From Alphaproteobacteria bacterium UBA6178 (GTDB lineage Bacteria; Pseudomonadota; Alphaproteobacteria; Rickettsiales; UBA3002): DNA of 27,364 nucleotides. Shown piece by piece: positions 7,803 through 18,209 of this stretch. The notes under the pieces were generated by a model. The model was given only the letters and a program-made list of their open reading frames with translations, did not search any database and was not told the origin of the DNA. Made by a program: the position numbers and the translations under genes. Within the stretch, counting starts at the first letter, position 1. Every line of letters begins with the position of its first letter. The stretch is from assembly GCA_002422205.1 (NCBI GenBank), contig DITS01000003.1:20241-47604 (forward strand), written 5' to 3'.

Positions 7803-8537
7803 ATGCGTGTACTTTTGGTTGAAGATGATCCATCCACCGCGAAAGCGATTGAACTGTCACTCGCCTCGGAGGGTATCATCTGTGATACCGCCGAATTAGG
7901 TGAAGAAGGCTTAGAAATCGGCAAAATCTACGATTATGATATTATCATTCTCGATCTGATGCTGCCCGATATCGACGGCTATGAAGTATTGCGCCGTTTC
8001 CGCGCCGCCAAAATCACCACCCCGATCCTGATTCTCTCCGGTCTCTCCGGCCCCGATCAGAAAATCAAGGGCCTCGGCTACGGTGCCGATGATTACCTCA
8101 CCAAGCCTTTCAATAAAGGCGAGCTGATTGCCCGTATTCAGGCTGTGGTGCGCCGCTCCAAAGGCCATTCCGAATCCGTCATCCGTACCGGCAAACTGAT
8201 TGTCAATCTCGATACCCGCTCGGTCGAAGTGGACAGCAAGCCACTGCACCTGACCAGCAAGGAATACGGCATCCTCGAGCTGTTATCGCTGCGTAAAGGC
8301 TCCACCCTCACCAAAGAAATGTTCCTTAATCATCTCTATGGTGGCATCGACGAACCCGAGTTAAAAATCATTGACGTATTCGTCTGCAAGCTGCGCAAAA
8401 AATTACAGGAATCCTCGGGTGGCGACAACTATATCGAAACCGTCTGGGGCCGTGGTTATGTGCTCAAAGACCCCGAAACCACGGAGGTCACCAAAGACAC
8501 CGCAAAAAAGTCGAAAAAAGCGAGTGAGCCGGCCTAA
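7803..8537 (+). CDS. ctrA: Cell-cycle/motility response regulator CtrA
   Basis: A 244-residue OmpR-type DNA-binding response regulator. Receiver domain residues 1-120: acidic EDD at 7-9, phospho-acceptor Asp51 (same position as Caulobacter CtrA), and the switch Lys in DDYLTKPF. Winged-helix domain from about 125, with HLTSKEYGILELLSLRKGS and DEPELKIIDVFVCKLRKKL, near-diagnostic of CtrA. It binds TTAA-N7-TTAA and in alphaproteobacteria controls the cell cycle and/or flagellar genes; phosphate arrives through CckA and ChpT. A lysine-rich tail follows the winged helix (residues ~225-240), ending EPA. ATG 7803 matches the family start MRVLLVED; GTG 7794 is only one base from the Shine-Dalgarno site, so is unlikely. 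It is flanked by CtrA boxes upstream and a strong terminator downstream, hence monocistronic. Confidence 0.97.
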   Translation: MRVLLVEDDPSTAKAIELSLASEGIICDTAELGEEGLEIGKIYDYDIIILDLMLPDIDGYEVLRRFRAAKITTPILILSGLSGPDQKIKGLGYGADDYLTKPFNKGELIARIQAVVRRSKGHSESVIRTGKLIVNLDTRSVEVDSKPLHLTSKEYGILELLSLRKGSTLTKEMFLNHLYGGIDEPELKIIDVFVCKLRKKLQESSGGDNYIETVWGRGYVLKDPETTEVTKDTAKKSKKASEPA

Positions 8538-8557
8538 GCCTTCATTCGTATAGAAAT

Positions 8558-8589
8558 AAAAAAGGCTCCTTAAACGGAGCCTTTTTTTT
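8558..8589. terminator. Strong intrinsic terminator after ctrA
   Basis: GGCTCC (8564-8569), loop TTAAAC, GGAGCC (8576-8581), followed by a run of eight T and preceded by an A-run. The A and T runs can extend the stem and make it work in both directions, ending ctrA and, from the other side, any readthrough of cheR (stop at 8660). Confidence 0.93.
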
Positions 8590-8659
8590 GAAATAACATC
8601 GTCATCCTGAGCCTTTCACGAAGGACCTCCCTCCACAACCGTGCTCCCTCCGCCCACCC

Positions 8660-9472
8660 TCAAGCCAACTGATAAATACTCCGCTCCACTTCCATCTGCT
8701 TAAAGCGCGTCGAAATCCCAATCACCGTTTCCGCGCTACCCAGCGTCAAAAATCCAGGTGGCCGCATCACTGCCGCTAAGCGCCCCAGCACATGCCCCTT
8801 GGTCGTCTCATCAAAATAAATCAGTACATTACGGCAGTAAATAATATCAAACACACCAAACCGCCCCGCATCCTCCAGCAGATTATGCGTATCAAAGCGG
8901 ATCATTGCCTTCAGCGAATCCTTCACTTGCCAGTGATTATCCGGCGCCTGTTGAAAATACTTCAGCAGCAGCTGAATCGGCATACCGCGCTGCACTTCAA
9001 ACTGTGTATAAATCCCCTCTTTGGCCTTGCTCAAAACCTTGTCGCATAAATCAGAGGCGACAATTTCAAAACTATAGCCGGGCATTTTGGCCATTTCCTC
9101 GCTCAACACCATCGCCAGCGTATAGGGTTCCTGTCCGGCAGAACACGCCGCGCTCCAGATGCGCAAATGCTTACGCGACGGGTCCGTCTCGCGCAAAGTT
9201 GGCAAAATCAACGACGATAATTTTTCAAACGGTTTGTTATCACGGAAAAACATCGTTTCATTAGTCGTCATCGCCTGCGTGACTTCATGAATCAGGGTGC
9301 GGTCGTTGGTCGCGCGCATCTGCTTGATCAACGCCGACACATTCTCCAGCCCGCGCACCCGCGCAATCGGCTGCAAGCGCGATTCGAGCAAATAGGTTTT
9401 ATCCTCGCTCAGATACATGCCCGATTGTTGCTTCAGCACACCGGCGATATAGGTAAATTCATCGGCCTGCAT
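8660..9472 (-). CDS. cheR: Chemotaxis protein methyltransferase CheR
   Basis: 270 residues. It transfers methyl groups from SAM to glutamates of chemoreceptors, working against CheB in adaptation. The N-terminal helical CheR_N domain (residues 1-~75; TYLLESRLQPIARVRG) is followed by the SAM-binding domain: TNETMFFRD near residue 90, the glycine motif WSAACSAGQEPYTLAM near 125-140, FEIVASDLCDKVLSKA, and the end of the core FDIIYCRNVLIYFD. The C-terminus lacks the CheB-binding NWETF pentapeptide of E. coli CheR substrates, as expected for the enzyme. Last gene of the che cluster; its ATG is inside cheB (14-base overlap), with GGAG about ten bases upstream, suggesting translational coupling. Confidence 0.95.
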   Translation of the reverse strand: MQADEFTYIAGVLKQQSGMYLSEDKTYLLESRLQPIARVRGLENVSALIKQMRATNDRTLIHEVTQAMTTNETMFFRDNKPFEKLSSLILPTLRETDPSRKHLRIWSAACSAGQEPYTLAMVLSEEMAKMPGYSFEIVASDLCDKVLSKAKEGIYTQFEVQRGMPIQLLLKYFQQAPDNHWQVKDSLKAMIRFDTHNLLEDAGRFGVFDIIYCRNVLIYFDETTKGHVLGRLAAVMRPPGFLTLGSAETVIGISTRFKQMEVERSIYQLA

Positions 9473-10634
9473 GATTCACTCGCTCCAACGCACGGATAAT
9501 ATATGGGGCAATATCGGGCAGTGGCAGCACCGCCTTGCATAATCCTGCCTGCGCGACCGCACCGGGCATGCCCCATACCACGCTGGTTTCCTCATCCTGC
9601 GCAATCACCGCACCGCCTTTTTCAATCGCATAGCGCGCACCCGCCAGCCCGTCATGTCCCATCCCTGTTAACACCACCACCAGCAGCTGGCGCTGATAAA
9701 TATTCGCTAAACTCATCAGCATCGGATCAGCCGAAGGCCGGCAAAAATTCACCGGTGCTTCCTGATTCAGCACCACCTGCACCGCACTCGATGCGGGCTG
9801 CAGACACATGTGAAAATTCCCCGGTGCCAGATACACTTTGCCTGCGCTTATCATTTCGCCATGCACCGCCTCATTGCAATCGCACTGCGCATCCTGCGAC
9901 AAATGCTGCGCCAATAGCGCCGTAAATTTCTCTGGCATGTGCTGTGTAATAAACACCGGCACTTTCACCGGCGTCTGATACAGCGCCTTGAGCACACTCA
10001 GCAGCGCCTGCGGCCCGCCGGTCGACGATGCAATCGCAATCGCCTGAATCGGATGATCAGGATATTGAATCTGCCCGTCCGGCGTGCGCAAATCAATTTT
10101 GGGCTTCACCACGGGGGGCAGCGACAATGACACGGCAGACGGCGTCTGTGCACGCGAAGCTGCCATGTGTTTCGCCTGCTTGCTGCCCAGCGCAATAATC
10201 TTTTGCTTGAGTTCACGATAAAAATTCGCCGCCGCATCCGGCTCTTTGGTGCTGCTGGGTTTAGGCACATAATCCGAGGCGCCGAGGCTTAACGCTTTAA
10301 GCGAAATTTCGGCATTCCGCTCGGTCAGCGTCGACGCCATTATCACCCGCGATTGCGGCGACAAGCGCAGCAATTCCGGCAGCGCCGTAATACCGTCCAT
10401 GCGCGGCATTTCAATATCCAGAATAATGATATCCACGCTTTGTTGCGTCACCACGCGCAATGCCATTTCGCCATCACTGGCTGTCGCCACCACCTTAATC
10501 AACGGCTCATCCTGAAAGGCGCGCGTCATCATCCCGCGCACAATCGCCGAATCATCCACCAGCATGACATGAATCACCGGCCCAGAGGCCGAAGTAGCAC
10601 GAGCGGCTGACGCAATAGGCGAAGGCTTGTCCAC
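9459..10634 (-). CDS. cheB: Chemotaxis methylesterase/response regulator CheB
   Basis: 391 residues. Receiver domain ~20-140 with acidic pair Asp27/Asp28, phospho-acceptor Asp73 in IILDIEMPRMDG, and Lys in YVPKPSS; a ~50-residue linker; then the catalytic domain from about residue 195 with the Ser-His-Asp triad segments AIASSTGGPQALL, ITQHMPEKFTALLA and LTGMGHDGLAG. It removes methyl groups from, and deamidates, chemoreceptor glutamates when phosphorylated by CheA. An unusual 20-residue Ala/Ser-rich N-terminal extension precedes the receiver. The start is GTG at 10634 with AGGAG five bases upstream. Eight bases separate it from cheY, and it overlaps cheR. Confidence 0.95.
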   Translation of the reverse strand: MDKPSPIASAARATSASGPVIHVMLVDDSAIVRGMMTRAFQDEPLIKVVATASDGEMALRVVTQQSVDIIILDIEMPRMDGITALPELLRLSPQSRVIMASTLTERNAEISLKALSLGASDYVPKPSSTKEPDAAANFYRELKQKIIALGSKQAKHMAASRAQTPSAVSLSLPPVVKPKIDLRTPDGQIQYPDHPIQAIAIASSTGGPQALLSVLKALYQTPVKVPVFITQHMPEKFTALLAQHLSQDAQCDCNEAVHGEMISAGKVYLAPGNFHMCLQPASSAVQVVLNQEAPVNFCRPSADPMLMSLANIYQRQLLVVVLTGMGHDGLAGARYAIEKGGAVIAQDEETSVVWGMPGAVAQAGLCKAVLPLPDIAPYIIRALERVNHAGR

Positions 10635-10642
10635 TCAAACTC

Positions 10643-11029
10643 CTATGATTGACCCAGCAGACCGAGCTGCTCAAGCTTGCCGCGAATAATTTCTTCATCA
10701 AACGGCTTCATCACATATTCATTCGCCCCCGCCATAATGGCGGCCTGAATGCGGCTGAAATCACTCTCCGTCGTACAGAAAACTACCACCGGCTTGTCGC
10801 CGCCCTCCAACGCCCGCAGCGCCGTAATAAATGCCAGCCCGTCCATCACCGGCATGTGCCAGTCGAGCATTATCAGATCGGGATAAGCCTGCTTACATTG
10901 GTTAAGCGCATCCTCGCCATGCTCCGCTTCACTCACCGTATAATGAAAGGTTTCCAGAATACGCCGCGACACTTTGCGCACAATCTTGGAGTCATCGACA
11001 ATCAGGCAGGTTTTAACATGGTCATTCAT
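10643..11029 (-). CDS. cheY: CheY-like single-domain response regulator
   Basis: 128 residues, receiver domain only: acidic pair Asp12/Asp13, phospho-acceptor Asp56 in LIMLDWHMPVMDG, the switch Thr in VFCTTESD, and Lys in YVMKPFDEE. With no output domain and a place between cheW and cheB, it is most likely the CheA-phosphorylated regulator that acts on the flagellar motor switch, although alphaproteobacteria often carry several CheY paralogues and one may act as a phosphate sink. Start at 11029 (AGGGA eight bases upstream) fits the family; an in-frame ATG ten codons earlier would add MATCCSGNHA, with no support. Confidence 0.9.
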   Translation of the reverse strand: MNDHVKTCLIVDDSKIVRKVSRRILETFHYTVSEAEHGEDALNQCKQAYPDLIMLDWHMPVMDGLAFITALRALEGGDKPVVVFCTTESDFSRIQAAIMAGANEYVMKPFDEEIIRGKLEQLGLLGQS

Positions 11030-11068
11030 AGCGTGGTTCCCTGAGCAGCATGTTGCCATGCCTTGTAA

Positions 11069-11554
11069 TTAGGATATGCGTATAATATTTTCGACGTCCA
11101 AAATAACGAGCAGTTCCTTATCCAGTTTAAACACACCAGCCGACAGCGTACGCCAGCCTTCCGCCAAATTGGCAGGCACTTTCTCGAATTTATCCAAAGG
11201 TAAACTCAGCACTTCTCCCACACGGTCAACAATCAGGCTGTAAAGCTCATTCTTATATTCGACCACCACATTCATCGCACTTTCAGGATCATCATTATCC
11301 GCCATACCCAGCCGCACGCGCATATCAATCGCCGTTACAATCCGCCCACGCAGATTAAGCGAACCGGCAATCACTTTCGGTGCCAACGGTACTTTGGCAA
11401 TACGTTGTTTGCGCAGCACATCCTGCACCGCCATCACAGAAATACCAAACAGCTGATTGCCCACCTTCATGGTAACAAATTCCTGCTGCGCATTGCTATA
11501 AGCAGCTTTATATAAGCCGCCATCTCCACCGGTTGTCTGTAACGCGTTCGACAT
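11069..11554 (-). CDS. cheW: Chemotaxis coupling protein CheW
   Basis: 161 residues, a single CheW (SH3-like) domain from about residue 24: QEFVTMKVGNQLFGISV, the conserved SLNLRGRIVTAIDMRVRLG, SLIVDRVGEVLSL, and the end strand LDKELLVILDVENII. It links CheA to chemoreceptors. The first ~22 residues are a polar, Gly-rich extension. Its ATG directly follows the cheA stop (TAA then ATG, no gap), and its Shine-Dalgarno AGGAGG lies inside the last cheA codons, so the two are likely translationally coupled. Confidence 0.95.
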   Translation of the reverse strand: MSNALQTTGGDGGLYKAAYSNAQQEFVTMKVGNQLFGISVMAVQDVLRKQRIAKVPLAPKVIAGSLNLRGRIVTAIDMRVRLGMADNDDPESAMNVVVEYKNELYSLIVDRVGEVLSLPLDKFEKVPANLAEGWRTLSAGVFKLDKELLVILDVENIIRIS

Positions 11555-12924
11555 TTAGGCTACCTCCTGCTGCTCCATCATCCGATGGCTCATCGATTGC
11601 ACCAGCGCTTCACGGTTGGTTTTCAAAATAAAATCATTCATCCCCACACTTTTGCTGCGAGTGATAAATTGCTCGTTAATCGTCGATGTAAACGCAATAA
11701 TCGGCACATGATCGAAATGGCGCAGGCTGCGCACGCGCTCGGCAAACTGGAACCCGTCCATCTCCGGCATTTCAATATCGGTCACGATAATATCAAACGG
11801 AATTTTGCCCTGAACAATCACCTCCAGCGCTTCCGGTGCCGAAGGATACGCGCTCACGCGATAGCCCAAACTGGTAAGGAAAGGCACCGTCAGCTTGCGG
11901 AAGAAAATACTGTCTTCCACCAACATCACATGGCACTCGTCCGAGGCGTTCTGATCACGCAAATCATTCAAAGCCGCATCCGAAATCATCCCGCGCAGCA
12001 AATAGCCCACATCCACCACATCCGTGGTTTTGCCGCTAATCACCATACTCCCCAGATACGCATCATCCACCGAGCCAAGCTTCACCTGCAACGGCGCTTC
12101 GACAATATCCAGTATATGCTCCACCACCAGCCCGACGGTTTTATTATCATAACTAAAGACCACCACTTCGCAGGTGCCTTTTTCCGGTACGTCCATGTCA
12201 TGCAGCGTTGTCAGTCGCATCAGATCCCCGCGATACTGAATCACGCGCGACTCACCCGACATCTCGATCGTGTTCACATCCACCTCTTCCAGTCGCGATA
12301 CCAGCTCCAGCGGCACGGCTTTGGGTGCACCCTCGCCCGCTTTAAATAGCAGGAAGCTCACCAGCTGTTCGCTATTGGCGCGGCGGCGCAGCATTTCTTC
12401 TTCATGCGCTTTGCTCGCCCCGTCATTATCGCCACACAGGCGCGCCAGTCCGTTAGGGTCCAAAATCATAATCACGCTGCCATCACCCAAAATGGTATTG
12501 CCCGAGAACACATCAATATTTTTGAGCAACTCCGATACCGGCTTCACCACAATTTCTTCCGTGTCGAAAATGCGATCAACGATCACCCCGAAATCCGATC
12601 CACCCACGCGGCACACCACAATATATTGCTCGTCTTCGCATGCGCCGAATTCCTCGTCGTCTTCTTCCTTGGCACATTCCGGCAATTGCAGCACATCGCC
12701 CAACGTTACCAGCGGCAATAGCTTATCGCGCAGGCGCAACACCAGCGCATTGCTAATCATCTCCACTTGATGCTCCGAATCCGCCGCCGTGCGCACCAGC
12801 TCCAGCACATTAATCTGCGGCACCGCAAAGCGCTCGCCATTGGCTTCCACCAGCAGCACCGACACAATCGCCAGTGTCAGCGGAATTTTAATATGGAAGG
12901 TCGAGCCCTTGCCCGCTTCCGATT

Positions 12925-14355
<1,431 letters not shown>

Positions 14356-14422
14356 ACCACTTCCTCCCGTGCCTTCTGGCTATTTTTCATTAGCCCGATA
14401 TTACTTTACACGGCTGCATTGG

Positions 14423-14453
14423 CAAATAGATATTTGTATTATTCAAGAATAAT
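14423..14453. promoter_or_regulatory. Two adjacent inverted repeats upstream of cheA
   Basis: In the 140-base gap between chpT and cheA, CAAATAGATATTTG (14423-14436, 6-base arms, 2-base centre) is followed after one base by ATTATTCAAGAATAAT (14438-14453, 7-base arms, 2-base centre). They lie 68-98 bases upstream of the cheA start, in an AT-rich stretch, a plausible place for a promoter with paired operators. I do not recognise a regulator for them. Chance dyads are possible because of the AT richness. Confidence 0.4.
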
Positions 14454-14495
14454 CGCTGTATAGATGCGGAAATGTTACCCATTAGGCGACAGGGC

Positions 14496-15170
14496 TTATG
14501 CAAAGGAATGCTCCGGCTCATTCGCGGCGACCACCACCTGCTCCACCGTAATCTCCAGCTGCGACTCGCCCAAATGGAAATGCAGCTTGGCCTGCAGCTC
14601 ATCTGCCAGTGTAAGTGTCAGCGCCAGTTGCGCGGTTTTAGGGCTCAGCTGGTTCAGCACCGCTTCGCGGGTTAAAATGCGCAGCACATCCGGGTCCATC
14701 CGCACCATTTCGCCACTAGCGCGCAGACTCACGGTACGTTTAGCATCACTTTCGTTGAGGCGAATCGCGATATTGCCACCTTTAAGCAACACGCCGGAGC
14801 TGATAATCAGCAAATTCAGAATCAGCCGCGCCATACGCTGACTAATCGACACCGACGACGCATCCGTATGGCTATCGGGCCAATCCACCTGAATTTTGGT
14901 ATTAGCAAAAAACGCCTGCACCAGTTGTTTTTGCTCCGACAGGCTGGCCTCACCATGCTCATTCTGGCGGCCATAAGCCTGACGGTAAAACTGCAAGCGA
15001 TTCACGGCTTCCCCTGCGCTCGATAAAATCAGCTGCATCGCCTCATGCTGCATCTCGAACCCTTCTTCCTGCAAAAACTCCGCGCCATTATTCACCGCGC
15101 CAATCGGGCCGGTCAGGTCATGGCATAGGCGGGTACACAACATTTCGGCCATTTTAAGTTCAGAAGTCAT
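14496..15170 (-). CDS. chpT: ChpT-like histidine phosphotransferase
   Basis: 224 residues, a pseudo-histidine-kinase fold: an N-terminal helical hairpin with the phosphorylated His17 in RLCHDLTGPIGAVNNGAEFL, then a degenerate ATPase-like domain (MARLILNLLIISSGVLLKGG, SGEMVRMDPDVLRIL) without usable nucleotide-binding boxes. This is the signature of ChpT, which relays phosphate from the hybrid kinase CckA to CtrA and CpdR. The start ATG 15170 has AAGGAG upstream at a rather long distance of eleven bases. It lies between the NtrC-like regulator and cheA, within 7 kb of its expected target ctrA. CckA itself is not in the window. Confidence 0.88.
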   Translation of the reverse strand: MTSELKMAEMLCTRLCHDLTGPIGAVNNGAEFLQEEGFEMQHEAMQLILSSAGEAVNRLQFYRQAYGRQNEHGEASLSEQKQLVQAFFANTKIQVDWPDSHTDASSVSISQRMARLILNLLIISSGVLLKGGNIAIRLNESDAKRTVSLRASGEMVRMDPDVLRILTREAVLNQLSPKTAQLALTLTLADELQAKLHFHLGESQLEITVEQVVVAANEPEHSFA

Positions 15171-15328
15171 GGGGTGCTTATCTCCTTAAATGTGCGTGGT
15201 TATTTTGTTTTCTTTTTATCTAACACCAAAAAGATTGATAAATCGTAAAGACGCCACATGTTTCTTCATGTTTTCGTAAGAATTATTCTAAATTCACCCC
15301 CATTTCAGACGAAAATGCCACGCCCGAC

Positions 15329-16762
15329 TCAGCCCATCTGCGACAAATTATAGTCCTGAATTTTACGGTATAATGTCGACCGCCCGATGCCCAGCCGTCG
15401 GGCCACCTCGCTCATTTGTCCCTTATAATAACGAATCGCATAGCGGATCATTTCTGCTTCCATTTCATGGATACGCCGCACATTCCCATCCTGCGCCAGC
15501 AAATTCAGCGAGCTGTCTTCCTCAATATCATAATGCGCATACAGCGAGGACAAATCGGGCAAATGCGTCACTTCCGTTGTCGACACCTGCCCCAGCAACA
15601 GCTGAATCACCAGCTTGGGCGTAATCATCGCATCATTATTCTGCATCACCGCGCGCACCATCACATGCCGCAGCTCGCGGATATTCCCGGGCCAATGATA
15701 TTGTGAAAGCATCCGCGCCGCATCCGCACGCAGCGGACAAAACGCCTTGCCCTCTCGTGCACTATAACGACGGATAAAATGTTCTGCCAGCTCCGCCACA
15801 TCATCCTGGCGCAGGCGTAACGGTGCCAATTGCAACGGAAACCGGCTGAGCATATCATAAAGCTCCACACAAAATTGCCCGCTACGCGTTTGTGCGTCCA
15901 GCGACGCGGTCGACGACACCATCACCCGCACATCCACCCCGCTGGTACAGCTAGCATGCTGCGGCACCACCTCGCCGTGCTTCAGCATGCTGAGCAACCG
16001 TTGCTGCTGCTCCGGCAGCAATGCATCCACATGCTTCAAAAACACCGTTCCGCCTTGCGCCTCGGTCATTTTTCCTACGCTCGCCGCCATGCGCCCATGC
16101 GCCGCACGGCCATATAATAGCGCATCCAGCTCATCTGCCTTAATCGCCGCACAATGAATTGATACAAACGGTTTGCCCGAACGCGAGCCCGACCCATGAA
16201 TCGCCTGCGCCAGCAGCTCTTTGCCCGTGCCGCTCTCGCCTTCAATCAACACCGGAATTATCGAATCCGCCGCACGCCGTGCCTGCGCCACCACCTCAGA
16301 ATGCAACGCGCTGCTACCCACCATATCCGAAAACTGCACCCGTCCCTCATGATGGCGCGATAAGCGATCCACCTCATAACCCAGCACCAGCTTTTGCAGC
16401 ATATTATGCATCGACAACCGCAGCCGTTCCACATCAACCGGTTTGAGCAAAAAATCATTAGCACCGGCGCGAATCGCCTCCGCCGCATGGCGCATATCAT
16501 GCTGCGATGCCAGCACAATAATCGGCAGTTGCGCATCACAGCGTCGCACCGCGCGAATCACATCCATCCCCCCCATATCCGGCAACAACAGATTCATCAA
16601 AATCAAATCGGGTGTCGGGCGGCTACGTAGCAAAAACCGCTCCACTACATCTCTGCCTGAGTGAGCGCCCAGCGTACGATAGCCCATTTTATCCTGAATA
16701 ACCTGTTGAGTCTGACAGCATTGGGCCGCGTCCGCGTCAACCACCAAAATGGTATGTGTCAT
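15329..16762 (-). CDS. NtrC/FlbD-family regulator with degenerate receiver and AAA+ motifs
   Basis: 477 residues with the NtrC layout: receiver (1-~120), AAA+ (~145-375), Fis-type helix-turn-helix at the end (SEVARRLGIGRSTLYRKI). Several key residues are missing. The phospho-acceptor is Asn57 (LILMNLLLPDM) rather than Asp, though acidic Asp9/Asp11 and Lys107 remain. Walker A GESGTGKE (175-182) is intact, but Walker B reads TVFLKH (239-244) instead of ending in DE, no GAFTGA loop is present around 219-229, and the arginine-finger region has Cys298 and Met304 in place of the usual Arg. So sigma54 activation by ATP hydrolysis is doubtful; a repressor or a FlbD-like factor working differently is possible. 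The start at 16762 has GGGAGG six bases upstream. Position next to chpT and cheA suggests a role in motility. Confidence 0.85.
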   Translation of the reverse strand: MTHTILVVDADAAQCCQTQQVIQDKMGYRTLGAHSGRDVVERFLLRSRPTPDLILMNLLLPDMGGMDVIRAVRRCDAQLPIIVLASQHDMRHAAEAIRAGANDFLLKPVDVERLRLSMHNMLQKLVLGYEVDRLSRHHEGRVQFSDMVGSSALHSEVVAQARRAADSIIPVLIEGESGTGKELLAQAIHGSGSRSGKPFVSIHCAAIKADELDALLYGRAAHGRMAASVGKMTEAQGGTVFLKHVDALLPEQQQRLLSMLKHGEVVPQHASCTSGVDVRVMVSSTASLDAQTRSGQFCVELYDMLSRFPLQLAPLRLRQDDVAELAEHFIRRYSAREGKAFCPLRADAARMLSQYHWPGNIRELRHVMVRAVMQNNDAMITPKLVIQLLLGQVSTTEVTHLPDLSSLYAHYDIEEDSSLNLLAQDGNVRRIHEMEAEMIRYAIRYYKGQMSEVARRLGIGRSTLYRKIQDYNLSQMG

Positions 16763-16906
16763 CGATAACCTCCCTCTATTATTGCATCACACAAACCAAC
16801 CAATAAGTTGTGCCTGTCCTTTAGCGATACAATCTGTAATTGCTTAGGTCAATCTATAAGGGTGCATTATCCACACATGGAATACATGAATGTTTAAATT
16901 ATTATT

Positions 16907-17482
16907 TTATTTAAATAGGATATCTTCTACAAGCGCAATCAGTAGTTGTAGTACGGTAATGTGTGTTTCCTGTATATGTGCCGTAATGGCACTCGGCACC
17001 CAGATCAGGCTATCCACGCCGCTCACATTTTGGCCACGCTCACCGGTCAGCATCACCGTATACAACCCCTCGGCCTTGGCAGTGCGCAATGCACGCAACA
17101 CATTCTCGCTCGCGCCCGAGGTCGAAATCCCAATCAACACATCACGCGGGCGGCCATGCGCCTGCACCTGCCGCTCAAAAATCACCTCAAAGCCATAATC
17201 ATTGCCAATCGCGGTGAGAATACCAGGGTCTGCCGTGAGCGCAAGCGCCGGAAGCGGCGTACGGTCCGATACAAACCGCCCCACACATTCGCCCGCAAAA
17301 TGCATGGCATCGCAAGCACTGCCGCCATTGCCACACACCAATATTTTCTGTCCATTTTGAAACGCGGTGGCAATCACCTGCGCCACGGTTGCAATCGCCT
17401 CGCCGTGCAAGTCAAAGCAACTCTGCACTGCTTGTATATGGCCCTCGAGCGTTTGTGCTATGCGTGCCTGCATCGCGCTCAT
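16907..17482 (-). CDS. gmhA: Phosphoheptose isomerase (SIS domain)
   Basis: 191 residues. Converts sedoheptulose 7-phosphate to D-glycero-D-manno-heptose 7-phosphate, the first step to ADP-heptose for LPS core. Family segments: ILVCGNGGSACDAMHFAGECVGRF (phosphate-binding loop and catalytic Glu, written here across residues ~47-70), ALTADPGILTAIGNDYGFEVIFERQ, LIGISTSGASENVLRAL, and a C-terminal HIQETHITVLQLL containing the second catalytic residue. DiaA, a SIS-domain initiation factor, is a relative, but the isomerase residues favour GmhA. Its ATG overlaps the rpe stop (ATGA). An AT-rich hairpin (TTTAAAT/ATTTAAA, 16893-16915) spans its stop codon. Confidence 0.87.
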   Translation of the reverse strand: MSAMQARIAQTLEGHIQAVQSCFDLHGEAIATVAQVIATAFQNGQKILVCGNGGSACDAMHFAGECVGRFVSDRTPLPALALTADPGILTAIGNDYGFEVIFERQVQAHGRPRDVLIGISTSGASENVLRALRTAKAEGLYTVMLTGERGQNVSGVDSLIWVPSAITAHIQETHITVLQLLIALVEDILFK

Positions 17483-18150
17483 GCCGCAGGCACCAACCGC
17501 AGCGCGTCAATCGCCTGCGCATACTGATCGGCACCGCCTTTAAACACCGCCGTGCCCGCCACAATCACATCAGCACCGGCATCAATCACCTGCTGCGCAT
17601 TAGCAGCACTAATGCCGCCATCCACCTGCAAATCAATCACGCGGCCCGTCGCATCAATCATACGTCGTATCGCCGCAATTTTGGGTAGCGAACTGTCAAT
17701 AAACGCCTGCCCGCCAAAGCCCGGATTCACGCTCATCACCAGCACCAGATCCACCATATCCATAATATATGCAATCGCCGATTCCGGTGTCGCAGGGCAA
17801 ATCGACACTCCCGCCTTAATCCCGCGCGCCTTAATCGCCTGCAAACTGCGGTGCAAATGCGGCCCCGCCTCAGCATGTACGGTGAGTATATCCGCCCCTG
17901 CATCCACAAATGCATCAATCATCAAATCAACCGGCGCAATCATCAGATGCACATCCATCACCTTGCGGGTGTAAGGGCGAATCGCCTTCACCACCGCCGG
18001 TCCAATGGTCAGATTAGGCACAAAATGCCCGTCCATTACATCGACATGGATATAATCAGCGCCCGCCGCATCAATGGCTCTCACCTCTTCGCCCAAACGG
18101 GCAAAATCAGCAGATAAAATCGACGGCGCAATACGAATAGCCTGTTGCAT
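17479..18150 (-). CDS. rpe: Ribulose-phosphate 3-epimerase
   Basis: 223 residues, TIM-barrel enzyme interconverting ribulose 5-phosphate and xylulose 5-phosphate in the pentose phosphate pathway. Diagnostic segments in order: IAPSILSADFARLGEEV, DYIHVDVMDGHFVPNLTIGP (metal-binding His and catalytic Asp), MDVHLMI, VLVMSVNPGFGGQAF, LQVDGGI (second catalytic Asp), and a phosphate-binding VAGTAVFKG. Length matches the family. It overlaps gmhA by four bases; the pairing makes metabolic sense because sedoheptulose 7-phosphate, the GmhA substrate, comes from the same pathway. Confidence 0.96.
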   Translation of the reverse strand: MQQAIRIAPSILSADFARLGEEVRAIDAAGADYIHVDVMDGHFVPNLTIGPAVVKAIRPYTRKVMDVHLMIAPVDLMIDAFVDAGADILTVHAEAGPHLHRSLQAIKARGIKAGVSICPATPESAIAYIMDMVDLVLVMSVNPGFGGQAFIDSSLPKIAAIRRMIDATGRVIDLQVDGGISAANAQQVIDAGADVIVAGTAVFKGGADQYAQAIDALRLVPAA

Positions 18151-18209
18151 ACACGCTGTTTAGCAGTTTGTAAGGCTAGCTGCAATATACAGTTAGCATT
18201 ATTCGCTGA

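Noticed and set aside
8600..8640. GTCATCCTGAGCCTTTCACGAAGG-like stretch after ctrA as a dispersed repeat
   Set aside because: It resembles repeats seen in some genomes, but only one copy and no clear palindrome occurs here, so it was not listed as a feature.
11585..12349. 254-codon plus-strand frame opposite cheA
   Set aside because: His/Arg/Gln-rich composition typical of an antisense shadow; real CheW and receiver domains lie on the minus strand.
16893..16915. AT-rich inverted repeat TTTAAAT/ATTTAAA at the gmhA stop as a terminator
   Set aside because: Stem is entirely A-T with a 9-base loop, too weak for a convincing intrinsic terminator.
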